A DNA stretch of 64,000 nucleotides from the NCBI GenBank assembly GCA_012845835.1, contig JABAKD010000012.1, positions 13,268,195-13,332,194 on the forward strand, written 5' to 3'. The first letter of the stretch is position 1; every line of letters begins with the position of its first letter. Shown here in pieces: positions 1 to 10,744 of the stretch. The notes under the pieces were generated by a model. That model did not search any database. It was given only the letters and a program-made list of their open reading frames with translations, and was not told the origin of the DNA. The position numbers and the translations under genes were made by a program. Source of the stretch: Undaria pinnatifida (Eukaryota; Sar; Phaeophyceae; Laminariales; Alariaceae).

Positions 1-344
1 TGGTCGACCTCACCGCCGAATGAATGAAGTATGCATTTTTTCATTTAGAAGCTGTCTTAAATACCGCTGTTGAATATCCTTTATATTTTAGTAATTTTTT
101 CGTTTCATACCGTATTAGGCCATGAATTTTTTCGTGGGGTTTTGCTGTCGGTCTCCACATCATTTTTTTGTTATGGATTAGAGATAGATAGTTGGGTAAA
201 TATTCGTAGATCTCCACAACCAAGTGTGAGGAGCATCACAAAAATATGGCTGTGCATTTTTATTGTGGCGTGAGTCGTGTTGTGATTTTTTTTTCTCTCG
301 CCGTCTTATTTTTCTGGCGAGGTTTGTGACCGCATATACACTGT

Positions 345-757
345 TGGAACCGTTCCCCCCCTCACCCCTTCCCCCCCGCCCCCTCCTGTTTTACCGCCTG
401 CCCGCCCCCCCCCCCCCCCCCCCCCTTGAAAACCCCGCCCTCCCCTCACCGGTTATACGCCTTACAACAGGATATACGTGATAAACTGATTCATTCCTTT
501 CACAGTCGTCAGATGTTGTCCCCTTCAAAACGAGTTTTATAGTTGGTTTCTGCTCACAGACTGACTAACTAACATCACCCTGCTGACCCTAGTACAGTCT
601 ACACTGTGGTTCCACGGGGGTTCGCCGACCTGTATCCTCAATGAGGACACAAACAGTATACGCGCGGTCGGAGTACCACACACTGCAGCGTGCAAATATG
701 AATTTCGACGAAGTCTTCGATCTCACAGCTGGAGTGTATTTTTTGTTTAATTGTAGA
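345..757 (+). repeat. C-rich dispersed element, copy 1
   Basis: A cytosine-rich stretch with a pure run of about 25 C near 406-425 leads into the conserved body of the most frequent repeat in this window. The body runs from ACAGGATATACGTGATAAAC through a block near GTCGCCGACCTATATCC (here diverged) to a 3' end reading TTCGATCTCACAGCTGGAGT and then TATTTT. This copy is one of the more diverged ones. I found fourteen copies or fragments of the family in the window, in both orientations. No protein is evident, and the short ORFs across it are chance. Confidence 0.75.
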
Positions 758-2030
758 TACGCTCAACTTCATCATGATGCCGCACATATGTCATTGTCGG
801 GCGGAAGGCCTAAAAATGAGAACGACAAGACATCACGCTCAGCAACCTCCGGATCCAACCGGCGCTTCGTAAGCCCTTTTACCCCTCTCTCCCTCTCCCC
901 AACGTTTTACTTTTATATGTATCGTGCCGACAGAGGACCGCCCTCTTCAGCGTAGCTGTTGTGGTCTCATCATATCGATCTATCTAGCTACTGCTACGGT
1001 ACTGCCCAGCCTCACGGCGAACGCGTCTGTCTTACGTATGTGTGGGGGTGACATGCGAAAAAATATATACTCTCCCTTGGTCGCATGTTTGTGCACCAAT
1101 GATACAATGGATGGTGATGGAATGACTTAATTTTAGAAGTTCCCTGAAACCGGCGCCTTGTAAGTACCGGTAAGTGCATTTCACCCTCTCGTTCTCCCCA
1201 ACGCCGACATCCTATCTGTCTAGTTGCAAGTCAGAGGAGATACTCGGCGCAGCATGTATTCGTCGACACCTGACTAGGAGGGCTGACTAGGGCTACGATG
1301 CAGCAAGGGTGCGGCCAGCTAGCCCGAGTGGCAAAATCCTGTTCCTTTGCTACGCATATAAAGCTTCGTGATTATTATCGGCTTCACGAGATTGACCGTC
1401 GTCGCCGCCGCCACCCCCGTGGTTTGTTGAATCCCTCAAACAAACTTTCTTCTTTCAAAATCATTTCTGTGAGCAAGAAGAGGGGTACAGAGTCCCTTGC
1501 TTCGCGTGAGTGGCCTGTACCCAATAATAGTGGTAAAATAGTCAAAATGAGAAAATTTCGTAGTCTCCCCCTCTGTATGGTAGCCCTCTTGGTCGTCCAC
1601 GCGAGCTACGCTATAGAGGTGTTAAGGTATACCACTTTTTGGCTAAATTACTTTCTGAACAACGTGGCTCTTTAACCAAGCACATCAGAATGTTGTAATA
1701 TTGTTCTTTGCGATGATATTTTGTTTTGATATACCCTAGGCCATGGTTTTGTTCGTCAAGATATCACTTTCAGTTTACTTTAACTCAGTTTTGGACGAGA
1801 TACTAATGTCATTGATAAAGCTCCATACCTGGTACGGTGTACCTCTGCCGTACGTATATTACAAGGAAAAACTACTGTTGTTAGCAGGATGAACTGTCAA
1901 ACAACAAAAGGGGCAAAAGCACCCGCCTTTGATTGCTATTAACAGCGTTTGGTTCAAGTAGATTTTGTTGGCTGGTCTTATCACCAAGCATACAGAGCTT
2001 CAATCGAACACTGTCTTAGCGTAGGAGAGC
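758..2030. other. Interval without a supported gene
   Basis: I see no domain-bearing ORF and no repeat shared with the rest of the window. The one point of interest is a possible signal-peptide-coding start at 1547, listed separately. A CGTCGTCGCCGCCGCC stretch near 1398 is a short imperfect trinucleotide run. Confidence 0.5.
1547..1627 (+). CDS. Possible first exon encoding a signal peptide
   Basis: An ATG at 1547, preceded by GTCAAA, opens a reading frame that begins MRKFRSLPLCMVALLVV and continues HASYA. This has the layout of a secretory signal peptide: a basic start, a hydrophobic core of about 12 residues and small residues before a likely cleavage site. The frame runs on without a domain to a stop near 1675. 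A donor-like GTTAAG|GTATAC lies at about 1627, so this could be a short first exon. No downstream exon was recognised. A chance hydrophobic stretch is a serious alternative. Confidence 0.2.
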
Positions 2031-2041
2031 TCTCCTTAACG

Positions 2042-2142
2042 GTGGCGATGCTTTCCTGTTTTAGATAGTGTTAGTGGCGATGCTTTCCTGTTTTAGATAG
2101 TGTTAGTGGCGATGCTTTCCTGTTTTAGATAGTGTTAGTGTG
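2042..2142. repeat. 32-bp tandem triplication
   Basis: The 32-bp unit, starting GTGGCGATGCTTTCCTGTTT, is repeated three times with no visible difference between copies. Perfect identity suggests a recent local duplication. It overlaps no plausible ORF. Confidence 0.9.
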
Positions 2143-2479
2143 TGATTTCATCCTGCTAACAATGAATCTCCGTATTAGTATGCATGTGTGTCTTATTAGG
2201 GCTGCCGCACATACAGCCTTCGGACGGAAACGTCTACCTACGGCGTGAGTGAGTCATACTGTAGTCGCTTGGCTCTCCCTTGTACCTGTGATGTTGTAAT
2301 GCGCCAATAATGAACGGTTCTGTGCAGCAATCCATACTGTACCAGGTACTGTGTTTACGGCAGTAAGTCTGCTCTGGGATATCTTTTCGCTGTCACTTCG
2401 TTAGTGGGAGAGGCTCGAGAATTCTCAGCATAATAACAGCCGTGGCGGGAGCTACGGCATAGCGGGGTCAGTTTCGTGG

Positions 2480-2740
2480 TCTTCGTTTTTGCTTGCAGTG
2501 GCTTGGTGTCACACCCGCGAGTGACCGGGGCCCCCAATCCTTTTGCGGTCTAATAAGGTTTCGTGCAGTTAAAATCCGCAATAACATTAATCCACGACGG
2601 ATTGTGACCAGTAAGATGCCCCGCGCCCGAAAAAACAACGGACGAGGTGCAGATTCACTCGTGCGAAAATGGCTCAAGTCCGCCGTTCGTTGACAACGGG
2701 GGTGCCCATCCTACCGTACGTAGCATGCATGGCCACAACC
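2480..2740. mobile_element. Degenerate MITE of the CTACGGTAGG family
   Basis: The segment contains the family's internal signatures: CACCCGCGAGTGACC near 2510, a middle part close to TTTTGCGGTCTAATAAGGTT that matches TTTGCGGTATTAAGGTTTGG at 11494, and CACTCGTGCGAAAATGGCTCAA near 2655. It ends near GGGGGTGCCCATCCTACCGTA. It lacks clean terminal inverted repeats, so the limits are rough. Confidence 0.55.
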
Positions 2741-2846
2741 ATCAACGCAGCACTTTGCCAGGCAATAACGCGGTTATTCTTAGGAGCTTAGCCCCTACCA
2801 CACGTAGGTCTGTCACGCTCCTCATTCCCCATTTTCTAGTATAAAA

Positions 2847-3159
2847 GATCAAGGCTTCGGTAGGGGGGTACCCGCAATTTTCACTCCCGGGTCAAAGCCA
2901 AAAAAGGGTATAGGACTAGAGGTACACCCTTTTTTAGCCTTTTTGTACTTTTTTTTGGCTTTGACCCGGGAGTGAAAATTGGGGGTAACCCTCCTACCGT
3001 AGCCTTGATCTAAAGAGGTATACCCTTTTTTAGCTTTGACTCGGGAGTGAAAATTGGGGATACCCCCCTACTGTAGCCTTGATTTATAGAGGTATACCCT
3101 TTTTTGGCTTTGACCGGGGAGTGAAAATTTGGGGTATCCCCCTACCGTAGCCTTGATCC
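2847..3159. mobile_element. Hairpin MITE with two extra tandem half units
   Basis: A near-perfect inverted repeat of about 57 bp pairs 2847-2905 with 2952-3010. Each arm begins GATCAAGGCT(A/T)CGGTAGG and contains AATTTTCACTCCCGGGTC. The whole is about 164 bp with a short centre. Two further copies of the right half follow in tandem, ending near 3084 and 3159. The terminal motif CTACGGTAGG is shared with the MITEs at 9703, 11403 and 17380. The element is non-coding, and the arms would fold into a strong hairpin. Confidence 0.85.
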
Positions 3160-3289
3160 AAAACCAAATATAAGTACTTCGTATATCACGATTATCACTT
3201 CTACTCTCCAGCTCAACACTTAAATTAAGAGGTTTTTAACTTCAGCCATACCTTCGGGCAGCTGAGCTGTGGTCAAACAGGTGTTTTCC

Positions 3290-3425
3290 CTCCCCCCCCC
3301 CCCCGGGGTACTTGCTTTCATTTTTATCGCGCACAGAGGTTCAGCATTCTCCTTCTTTTCAGCTTTTTATGCTCGTCGATTTCCCTCGAGATATATGTTG
3401 CCCTCTCGCTCTATGTAGTTTCGTT
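3290..3425 (-). repeat. Poly(C) run and fragment of the tRNA-like SINE
   Basis: After a run of 14 C, the sequence TTTTTATCGCGCACAGAGGTTCAGCATTCTCC and a later ATGCTCGTCGATTT match the body of the SINE present near 49.2, 58.1 and 61.1 kb, in minus orientation. Only about 110 bp is left. Neither the tRNA-like head nor the poly(A) end is present. Confidence 0.6.
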
Positions 3426-4388
3426 GCACACATTAATTCAATAGGTCGCGATACTCCCGAAGGAGCACGCATATATTCTGACATCTATCTGACGTCGGGT
3501 TGCTCACCTCTGGAATCCTCTAAACAACATAAATAAGATGGGGGGGGGGAGGGGGGGCGGCATACCCCCCCTATAGAAAGCAAAAGGCGTTATTTTTCGA
3601 TTTGATTATCGATCCGGTTTCCGACGCGTGCTACACGACAGAGGTAGAGGGTTGCACTACTCTAGCGAAAAAGTTTCCGTGCGGACCTAAATAAGCTGCC
3701 GCTTACTAAAGTCTGCCATTTTTACGAGTATACCTTTTGTTAGGATTACTAGAGGGAGCATCATATATCGTAGAACCTTGATCGGGTTGCGAGAAGGAAT
3801 GCCTTGGAAGGCATGTTGTTTTGGGTGAGATTTTTAATGAGCTTCCCATCATGTTATAGGAGAGCTTTTCAGAAAACTCTTAGAATCTGCTGCATGCAGC
3901 ACCCCTCTACGGTGGTGCCTGGCTCTTCTTATTGAAGGATCACTTTTTGGATACTATATAGTATACCAGGTATTATAGGGTATGTAGAGTTCCTGAAGTC
4001 AGGATTCCCAGAACAAAACTAGGTGCGGCGCGTCTCTACATCTTAACGCGTGCGGCTTCCGATTTATCGGAACTCTTCCGATCCAAAATAAAATGTGATC
4101 ACTACTGTAACACGAACACATTTTGCACCAGATAACGGGGATAAGATCTCTAATCTTTGGGCGGAATAGTTCGTCCGACATCGACGAAAGTGCACAAGTT
4201 TACGGTATAACATCACAAACTTGACTGCCGGTTCAGTAGTTATAATAAGCTGGTTGTTTAGTTATTATAAGCTGGTTGTTATAGCTATTTTCTACATGGT
4301 GCACCTAAGATATTCCTGTGGGCACAGCACTGTGAACAAGAGACCCCCCCGAGGAACGGGGAAATAAAAAGGCAGGCTGAGATACTCG
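3426..4388. other. Interval without a supported gene
   Basis: There are G-rich runs at 3540-3555 and a GACGCGTGCTAC motif near 3624 that resembles the terminus of the second MITE family, without a matching partner. A 17-bp direct repeat (ATAAGCTGGTTGTT with flanks) lies near 4245-4280. No coding signal is visible. Confidence 0.5.
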
Positions 4389-4440
4389 TATAGTCTATAG
4401 ACTATATTATAAAAAAAATATGAAGTCTAGACTATACTTA
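4389..4440. repeat. AT-rich palindrome
   Basis: TATAGTCTATAGACTATA (4389-4406) is a perfect 18-bp palindrome, followed by a related AGTCTAGACTATACTT. Shorter versions occur at 49446 next to a SINE head and near 57753. It may be a preferred insertion or cruciform site. Function is unknown. Confidence 0.6.
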
Positions 4441-4515
4441 GAGGAACACAAGAAATCCGTGGATCCGTCATACCGAAGTCAGTGCAAGTAGCGCCCTATA
4501 CTAAAAACGAAACCT

Positions 4516-4692
4516 AGACAGGGTTCGGTTTGGTTCGGTTCGGTTCGGTTCGGTCGGGTCCGGTTAGGTTAGGTTAGGTTAGGTTAGGTTAGGTTAGGTT
4601 AGGTTAGGTTAGGTTAGGTTCGGTTGCGTTGCGTTGCGTTGCGTTGCGTTGCGTTGCGTTGCGTTGCGTTGCGTTGCGTTGTGTTGTATTAT
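4516..4692. repeat. Pentanucleotide array in three phases
   Basis: The array starts as TTCGG repeats (about 4525-4555), becomes TTAGG (about 4563-4620), then switches to TTGCG (about 4621-4680) and decays into TTGTGTTGTA. All three units keep a 5-bp period and the core GGTT/CGTT, differing by one or two bases. TTAGG is the telomere unit of many arthropods, but an internal 60-bp block is not evidence of a telomere. The ORFs on both strands here are repeat artefacts. Confidence 0.95.
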
Positions 4693-4699
4693 TATGTTG

Positions 4700-6090
4700 T
4701 ATGTGTTGTATGTGTTGTTTTGTGCTTTCGGGTACTGTCCTATCCCGAGTTGCTGTGTCTCGTCAGCCGTCGTCTGCGCTCCTGCTACTCTGCGGTTTAT
4801 ACGCATGACGGGGGAAGGAGTGTGCTGTAAAGCGGTGGGTGTTCTACGCATACAGTATCAGTGCGTTGATCAACACTCACAGGTGGTCGCACGTCAAGGT
4901 GGGTTTTCAGACAGGGTCAGCAATTAAGATTTCTTGTTGTTGTATAACCGTACCTGGTATATTTAATGCCAGCCGCTCGTGAGCGTTGAGAAAAAAGGAA
5001 CATGTGCGAGCCTGTTGTACATAATGCCGCTCTGTTTTCTGTGTGTGCACTATTATTGTACACTACGAGTATAGTCTAGACCCTTTCTTAGAGCCACATT
5101 TTCATATTTAAACGGGCGTCTCGGGGTAGAGGGCAGCGCACTCATTGACCAGCTGGCAGCTAGATGTATAGTCGGGGGGAGGGATGGCGGGTCGACGGCA
5201 AGGAAGGGGGTGGTGGTAAACGAACGCCTGCTGCAAATCGTATATATATGTCTGTGACTGCACAGGTCGCTAATTAATAGTGAGTGCTGTTATCTCATTC
5301 GTTGCCGCCCGGTTATTGCTGTTCCCTCGGACACATGTATCGTACTCGATCTGGCCCAGTTGATGCTTCAATTGGCGCTCAACATGCCGCGCTAGGGTGG
5401 CAAATATTCATGCTAAAATGTGCAAGGCGGGTACCTGGTCCTATTGCCGCGATAAACAGTGCCTGCGATGAACAAGCTATTATGATGGTAGCTATGACAA
5501 GGCAAAACGATGCCTACCTATAGTATTTCCACGATGAACAAGGGACGGTGTACCTATGTATGATATATATATATATATTAACACCGCAAAGGTAGCGGTA
5601 ACACTGGATCCAACTCCAAAAGTCAACACACATGTCAACACACTATTATTTTCATACCCATCCATGAGAAAGGCATGTTAGAGTGTACAGGACGCATGCT
5701 ACGTAGGGTGGGGATGTGCCATTTCCCCCCTTCTAACTGTAGTGACTTTAGTTAAGGAGTTTTTACACCTCACCCAAAGAAAGACTGATTTTGACTAAAT
5801 CAAAAGTGCTCTCCGATTAACATTCCCCCGGTCTAGGTAGGTATGCAACCACGCATATTGCAAAGTAGAATGAAAGTCCCAAGATTTTACAACTAACTGT
5901 GGAAACTCGTTTTCGGCGACGAAATAACTTGGATTTAGTATAGGGAGGGATTTTGGGGTCCCAGTCTGTCATTCAGAAAACGTTTCAGACTGATTCTACG
6001 ATAGCCTCCCCCCCCGCAATACCAGCGATTTTGTTTAACGAACGTTTCATGGCTGCTCGACACAAGGAAGGATACAATTAAATGCAAAGT
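4700..6090. other. Interval without a supported gene
   Basis: No recognisable protein is present. A short TATATATATA run lies near 5560. A stretch around 5935-6000 (GGGAGGGATTTTGGGG, then CATTCAGAAAACG and TCTACGATAGCC) resembles the right half of the second MITE family but is too diverged to bound. Confidence 0.45.
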
Positions 6091-6094
6091 ACAT

Positions 6095-6232
6095 CCAAAT
6101 ATTTTCTTGTGTGCAAGGCCTATCGATCGATGACGTCGGAGTGTCGAGGGACCCCGTACTGCAGGATATACGGCCGGGAGCTGGTTTTGAAACCCGCGAT
6201 TTCGTTAAAGGAAAGTTGGGGGGGCTACCGGA
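6095..6232. repeat. Dispersed repeat shared with 27.85-27.98 kb
   Basis: About 135 bp matches the opposite strand of 27845-27985. Shared blocks include CAAGGCCTATCGA, TGACGTCGG, ATACGGCCGGGAG and TTTCGTTAAAG, ending GTTGGGGGGGCTAC. The match stops sharply at both ends. The family is not otherwise identified. Confidence 0.7.
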
Positions 6233-6779
6233 GAACGACGCTTCAGCCAAAACGTGGTACTGTACCTCCATCGGGACACGCGGCATAACACACACTACAC
6301 TACACTGCATATTGATAAGGTGCTTAAACGACGATACTAACACACGGAAGAAGCGACAGAGCGTTGAGAAGCACTCAAAGAGGTAACTGTTTGCGAGTGT
6401 ACCTCGGTTGATATCTTGTCGGCCTCGTCTTTTCTTGGCTGAGCCCTTATGGTTCTTTGAAATCAGTCCATTGTTATCTCCAACAACACATTCAAATTAT
6501 GTTTCGCCGCCAAATCAGACGATATAGATAGACGTTGGCTATGTGAATCAACAGTTTGTCTGTTTTCGTCGTAACTCATGTTAGCTGCCTATACCCCCCC
6601 CCAGTTGTATATGGTAAGGCACCCACGAGGAACTTACGTTGTATACCCATTGCTGTTTCTGGTCTTTGGAAGTGGCAACACAGAGCGTAAATTTATCCGT
6701 TCGAAGCTGGCCTCGATATGGAAGAGAAGGCACGCACAAGGTGCGGGCGTCCGCCTTGCAAGTGGTTCCTGATAGGATA

Positions 6780-8445
6780 CAGGGGTGCGTGCAAAGTTAT
6801 CGGAGGCTGAGAACGGGATGCCATGGAGAAATAGTTTCATTTTTGACCGCCAGTGCTCGACGATCGGCTCGGTACGACGCCTGCAGGAACTCGCGTGGAA
6901 GAATTACACCCCCCTTTACATGAATGTGGCCCATCGACGTCACGAAGGCTTATGCCTCCATCGACCGAACCCTCTTGTGGGCTGTCTGACCTCGCTTACT
7001 TAAGGGTGCCACCGAGAATGTTCGCCGCTATCCGCCAATTCTACGACAGCGTGGGGGCCTTGCGTGCGGCTGGATGATAGCGAGTGTTCGGACATGTTCA
7101 ACGTTGAGCAGGGCATTTGGTGAAGGGTCCTTGTACTGGCACCACCTTTGTTTAACACCTTTTTTTCACGGCGGGGCTGCGCATGGCCCAGAAACGCTTC
7201 TTCACGTAATAGTGCTGATGATGTGGCAATCATGCACAGTACAGCGAAGTCTCATCGAAGTCTCATCGAACGAAGGGGAAGGAGAAAAAGGAGGCCAAAT
7301 ACAGGGGTCATCACGGTTGACGCGGGCAGAGGGAAAGATAATGCTGCTCCCGACATTGTGGGGAATGCTGCACACGTTGACAATGCGGGTATCGTGTCGC
7401 GATCACCACAGGAGGGTCGGAGGGGACGATGACGGTCCCCGGTGATCGTAGCTTCATGTACCGTGTTGGGGCCAACGGTACCTTTTAGAGGCGAACGCGG
7501 AGATTGTGTGCCGGCACGCAAAAAGTGCGAGGCTAGATATCGTTCACAGCCACCCACTGCCGCCGGCCAGGTAGTATAATAACTAGTGATCGAGTGTGAT
7601 TGTGCCGCAGCCGGCCAGGTATGACAAACGAATTGTGTATGGGAGGGTCGATGAGCCCGGAAACATATTGCTCATTGTAGAAAAACGCGGCGCTTACGGA
7701 GGGCTTGCTCGGGATTCCGGTTGTATACGGTGGAAAATCTACGATCGCCCGGGTGTACACTCGCAGCTGAAGGTGGGCGGATGCTGAAAGCCGAGGAAAG
7801 CAAGACGCTTACATTGTACGCGGGCATTGTATTGGGTCCGAACACGGCTCTGACGAAGACAGGAACGATATATCCACCACCACTGCGTCCACGGTCCTCC
7901 GGTGACCCGACCGGTCCGGTGGTAACGGAGGCGCAAATACGACACCCTGTACTGCGCCGACTCGCTTGTCATCACAGACTACTGTATGAGAGCATTAAGA
8001 CAACCGTGCGCAGACGAAATGATGTCCGGGGGGTTCTCGACATGTATGGGAGAGGGATGCCTGCCGAGGAGGGTGCTGTGTAGGGAGCTGGGTGAAGCTA
8101 CTACGGGGGCAAGGAAAGGGGGTAGATGAGAGGCCTCGAGGAAGATTTACAGGAAATCGGCGCATCCAATTCGAAGCGTGGCTCGAGAAAGCGCGTAAGG
8201 CCGGCAGGTGACTTCAACAGGCCAAGTACAGGGCGAAGGTCGTCATGCTTAGATGGCATGACCCGTAAAGGAGTAAAGCGGCGCAGCGAGACCCGCGACG
8301 GTTGCAACCGCGACACGGACCGTCAGCATCAATACGCGAGCGAGGCAGGGCGGTGAAGGGGGAGAGTGTTCACCATTCATCGTACCAAGCATGGCCGTAG
8401 CCTGACAGACCATAAACGCCCGCATCCCTACAATGCCGAGGGAAG
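6780..8445 (+). pseudogene. Decayed LINE reverse transcriptase
   Basis: Fragments in all three plus frames line up in order with a non-LTR reverse transcriptase. They are RLQELAWKNYTPLYMNV (about 6876), DVTKAYASIDRTLLW (about 6936, motif A, DxxKAYDxxDR type), VPPRMFAAIRQFYDS (about 7006), an FNTFF block (about 7150), a ruined YADD region reading HVDNAGIVSRS (about 7370), IYDRPGVHSQLKV (about 7738) and the distal LEEDLQEIGASNS (about 8132). A final HGRSLTDHKRPH near 8390 looks like the H half of a C2H2 zinc finger whose cysteines are gone. There are many stops and frameshifts, and the second catalytic Asp of YADD appears lost. No endonuclease domain or poly(A) tail was recognised. The alignment rests on memory of the family, not a search. 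Confidence 0.8.
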
Positions 8446-8449
8446 GAGG

Positions 8450-9440
8450 GGGGTGTACGCGTTATCGCGCTAGCGCGCACGACCGTAGTCTTGAGACCAT
8501 AGGCGCTTGCATCCTTGCAATGCCAGGATCGTGGACGTCGCGTTGTCACCGACCGGCCGGGGGCGGGTTCTTTCCAACGGATTGGAGTCTGGGCCTCGCC
8601 ACCATCGTCGTCGTGATGTGTTCATTCCCATGACATTACGCCTGTGTTGCATGCCCCACCGGCCTTCCCGTCTTCTCCCCATGCCTGCGTTGATTATCTG
8701 GCACCACTCATTGAGCTAGTCAGTCGCGTGACTCAGTAACTCGGTCGGTAGTGCTACATAACCAATACCGCCTGAGCTATACAACCCAACTTCTTCAGTA
8801 GGTAGTGGCGTGAGTTCGAGCGTGCTCGCTGGAGATTTTACGGATGGTCATGATAGTGTGCTCCTGAATACTGCTACTACTCTATGTAGAACGTGGCAAG
8901 GGGAAGAGCCCTGGAGCTCCTTGTTAGTAGGCAGTCGGCGAGATTCAATCAACGAACTCGGAAACATGCACTTTGTTGTTGACATGCCACTACCCCCCGA
9001 GCTACTAAATCGCGTGACTCAGTAGATCTCGGTGGGTAGTGCTATGTGACCAACGCCCCGGTTGTGCCACATTTTTAGGTTTCGATTGTTTCGCTGTTTT
9101 CTTTCAATATACTGTATGTGACCTGTCCCTTGCTTTGATATTTTGGTTGTTCTGTTCGCGTGCCTGCGTGCTCATAGTCTTGGCTTGTTGTATCACCTGG
9201 TGTTTGTTTGTCTCGCCCCCCCCCCCCTCTGGCGTTTCTACATATGCGTGTTTTCCTACGTATACACCGGTATAACTACGTATACACCGGTATCTGTAAT
9301 CCTACTCCACAGCCATTACCGTAGCCTGTTTTGTAACCGGTAACCAGAGGGGAATACTATATTTTGGCGACACGATGCATGCTGCGTACGGTAGACGTAC
9401 GCCATGTTTTATTTGAGGCCTCTCACGTGATAATATCTAT
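8450..9440. other. Interval without a supported gene
   Basis: Two stretches near 8722-8770 and 9010-9060 resemble each other (CGTGACTCAGTA...TCGGT.GGTAGTGCTA), giving a direct repeat about 290 bp apart. A 21-bp unit containing CTACGTATACACCGGTAT occurs twice at 9255-9293. No coding signal is seen. Confidence 0.5.
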
Positions 9441-9655
9441 ACGCGCACCCACAAAACTGATTTTAGAGTACACCGGAAATGCAAGCCGACGAGCAAAACC
9501 TAATGGTCTCTAGAGGTACACACAACACCAAGAAAAACAAATGTTGAAAAAACACATAATTGACACACTCGACGATGTAGGGTTAAGGAGCTCAGTTGTG
9601 CAGAAAAAACAGGAGCTAAACGTGCCATCTCTAGATATATCGTAGCACGGGCCAC
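9440..9655. mobile_element. Degenerate MITE of the second family
   Basis: CCACAAAACTGATTTTAGAG, then AGAGGTACAC, a GTTAAGGAGCTC block and a terminal CTCTAGATATATCGTAGCACGG follow the order of the family better seen at 12330 and 36743. The left terminus is not clear. Confidence 0.4.
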
Positions 9656-9702
9656 GGACAGGCATTGTTTTTTCGTTAGGGACCAAGGATACAGTAGGGG
9701 GA

Positions 9703-10138
9703 CAAAGGCTACGGTAGGGCGGTACCCCGATTTCACCGCCGGGTTTGAGCCACTCGTGCACGAGTGGCTCTACACCTCACGGACAAATAAGCTGCAAGAG
9801 TTTTGTTTTGCGTAGCGTCGACGACCCTTCCATTCATTGCGGATTTTCATACAGCAAAGATTAAAAATGCACAAAATCTTTAAGCAACACCGCATAGAAA
9901 CAGGCGAGTCACTCGCGCGAGTGACGCCCCCGTTCCTGAGAGTCTTAGGGCTGTCGTGGACAGTTTTTGAATTTTTCGATCTCGATCTGAATCCCCGATT
10001 AAACGATTGGTCGCGCTGCGCCTACAAGTTGCCTCTAACGCGCTTTTTGTCGGTGAGGTACAGGTATACTCATTCGTGCGAGTGGCGCAAGCCCGGTATC
10101 GAAAAAAGGGGGGGTACCCCCCCAACCGTGAACCTTGA
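9703..10138. mobile_element. MITE of the CTACGGTAGG family
   Basis: The left end reads CAAAGGCTACGGTAGGGCGG and the right end is its diverged inverse, GGGGGGTACCCCCCCAACCGTG then AACCTTG. Inside are paired palindromes of the type CACTCGTGCACGAGTG and GTCACTCGCGCGAGTGAC. These sit just inside each terminus, as in the copy at 17380. The length is about 436 bp, longer than its relatives. A further diverged part may extend to about 10200 (GGAGTCACTCGCGAGAGAGTG). Confidence 0.75.
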
Positions 10139-10360
10139 TCTCTTTGGGACGTTTTTTTCGCGCGGTGACTCGGAGTCACTCGCGAGAGAGTGAACCCGCC
10201 TGGTTATATCTGCGTTCTTATCAAGCTTTCGTACTGTTTTTATTCTACGATGTGGATCCTCAGTGGAAGGGTTGGCTACGCCGCACCAAAACAAATATCG
10301 CACTATGGTTGACGGTGAGGTACGGAGTAGCTTGCGGAGTGGCTCAGACCCCGGAGTGTG

Positions 10361-10478
10361 AGACGGGGGCATGGTACTACAGTACAGTTAGTAATCTTGG
10401 CCTATTGGCCTTTCAATAGACGGGGGTATGATACTACAATACAGATAGTAGCCCTGGCCTATTGGCCTTTCAATAGTG
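10361..10478. repeat. 59-bp tandem duplication
   Basis: Two copies of a 59-bp unit, each containing CCTATTGGCCTTTCAATAG, lie head to tail with few differences. Confidence 0.85.
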
Positions 10479-10744
10479 GAAGAAGGACAGCGCCAACGAG
10501 GGTGTCACCGATTTACGTTCGTTCGTCGTCCATTCGTCCGTCTGTAGAGCACGATTTACTTCCTTATGAGACCTGTCCAGATGCCGTATCCCATGTGCAC
10601 GATCACGCACCAAGCAGGCCAGATCATACTTATCGTGTCCGCTATATTATGGGAAAACGCCTACGTCATAGCCGCCGGTGTAGTTCGTCGGCGAGATTAT
10701 CGCCCCCACTCCGGGAGATAAGATAAACAAGAGGAACAGTTTCT

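Noticed and set aside
4561-4620. TTAGG block as a telomere end
   Set aside because: It is short, internal and passes directly into other pentamers. Without the species' telomere unit it cannot be called telomeric.
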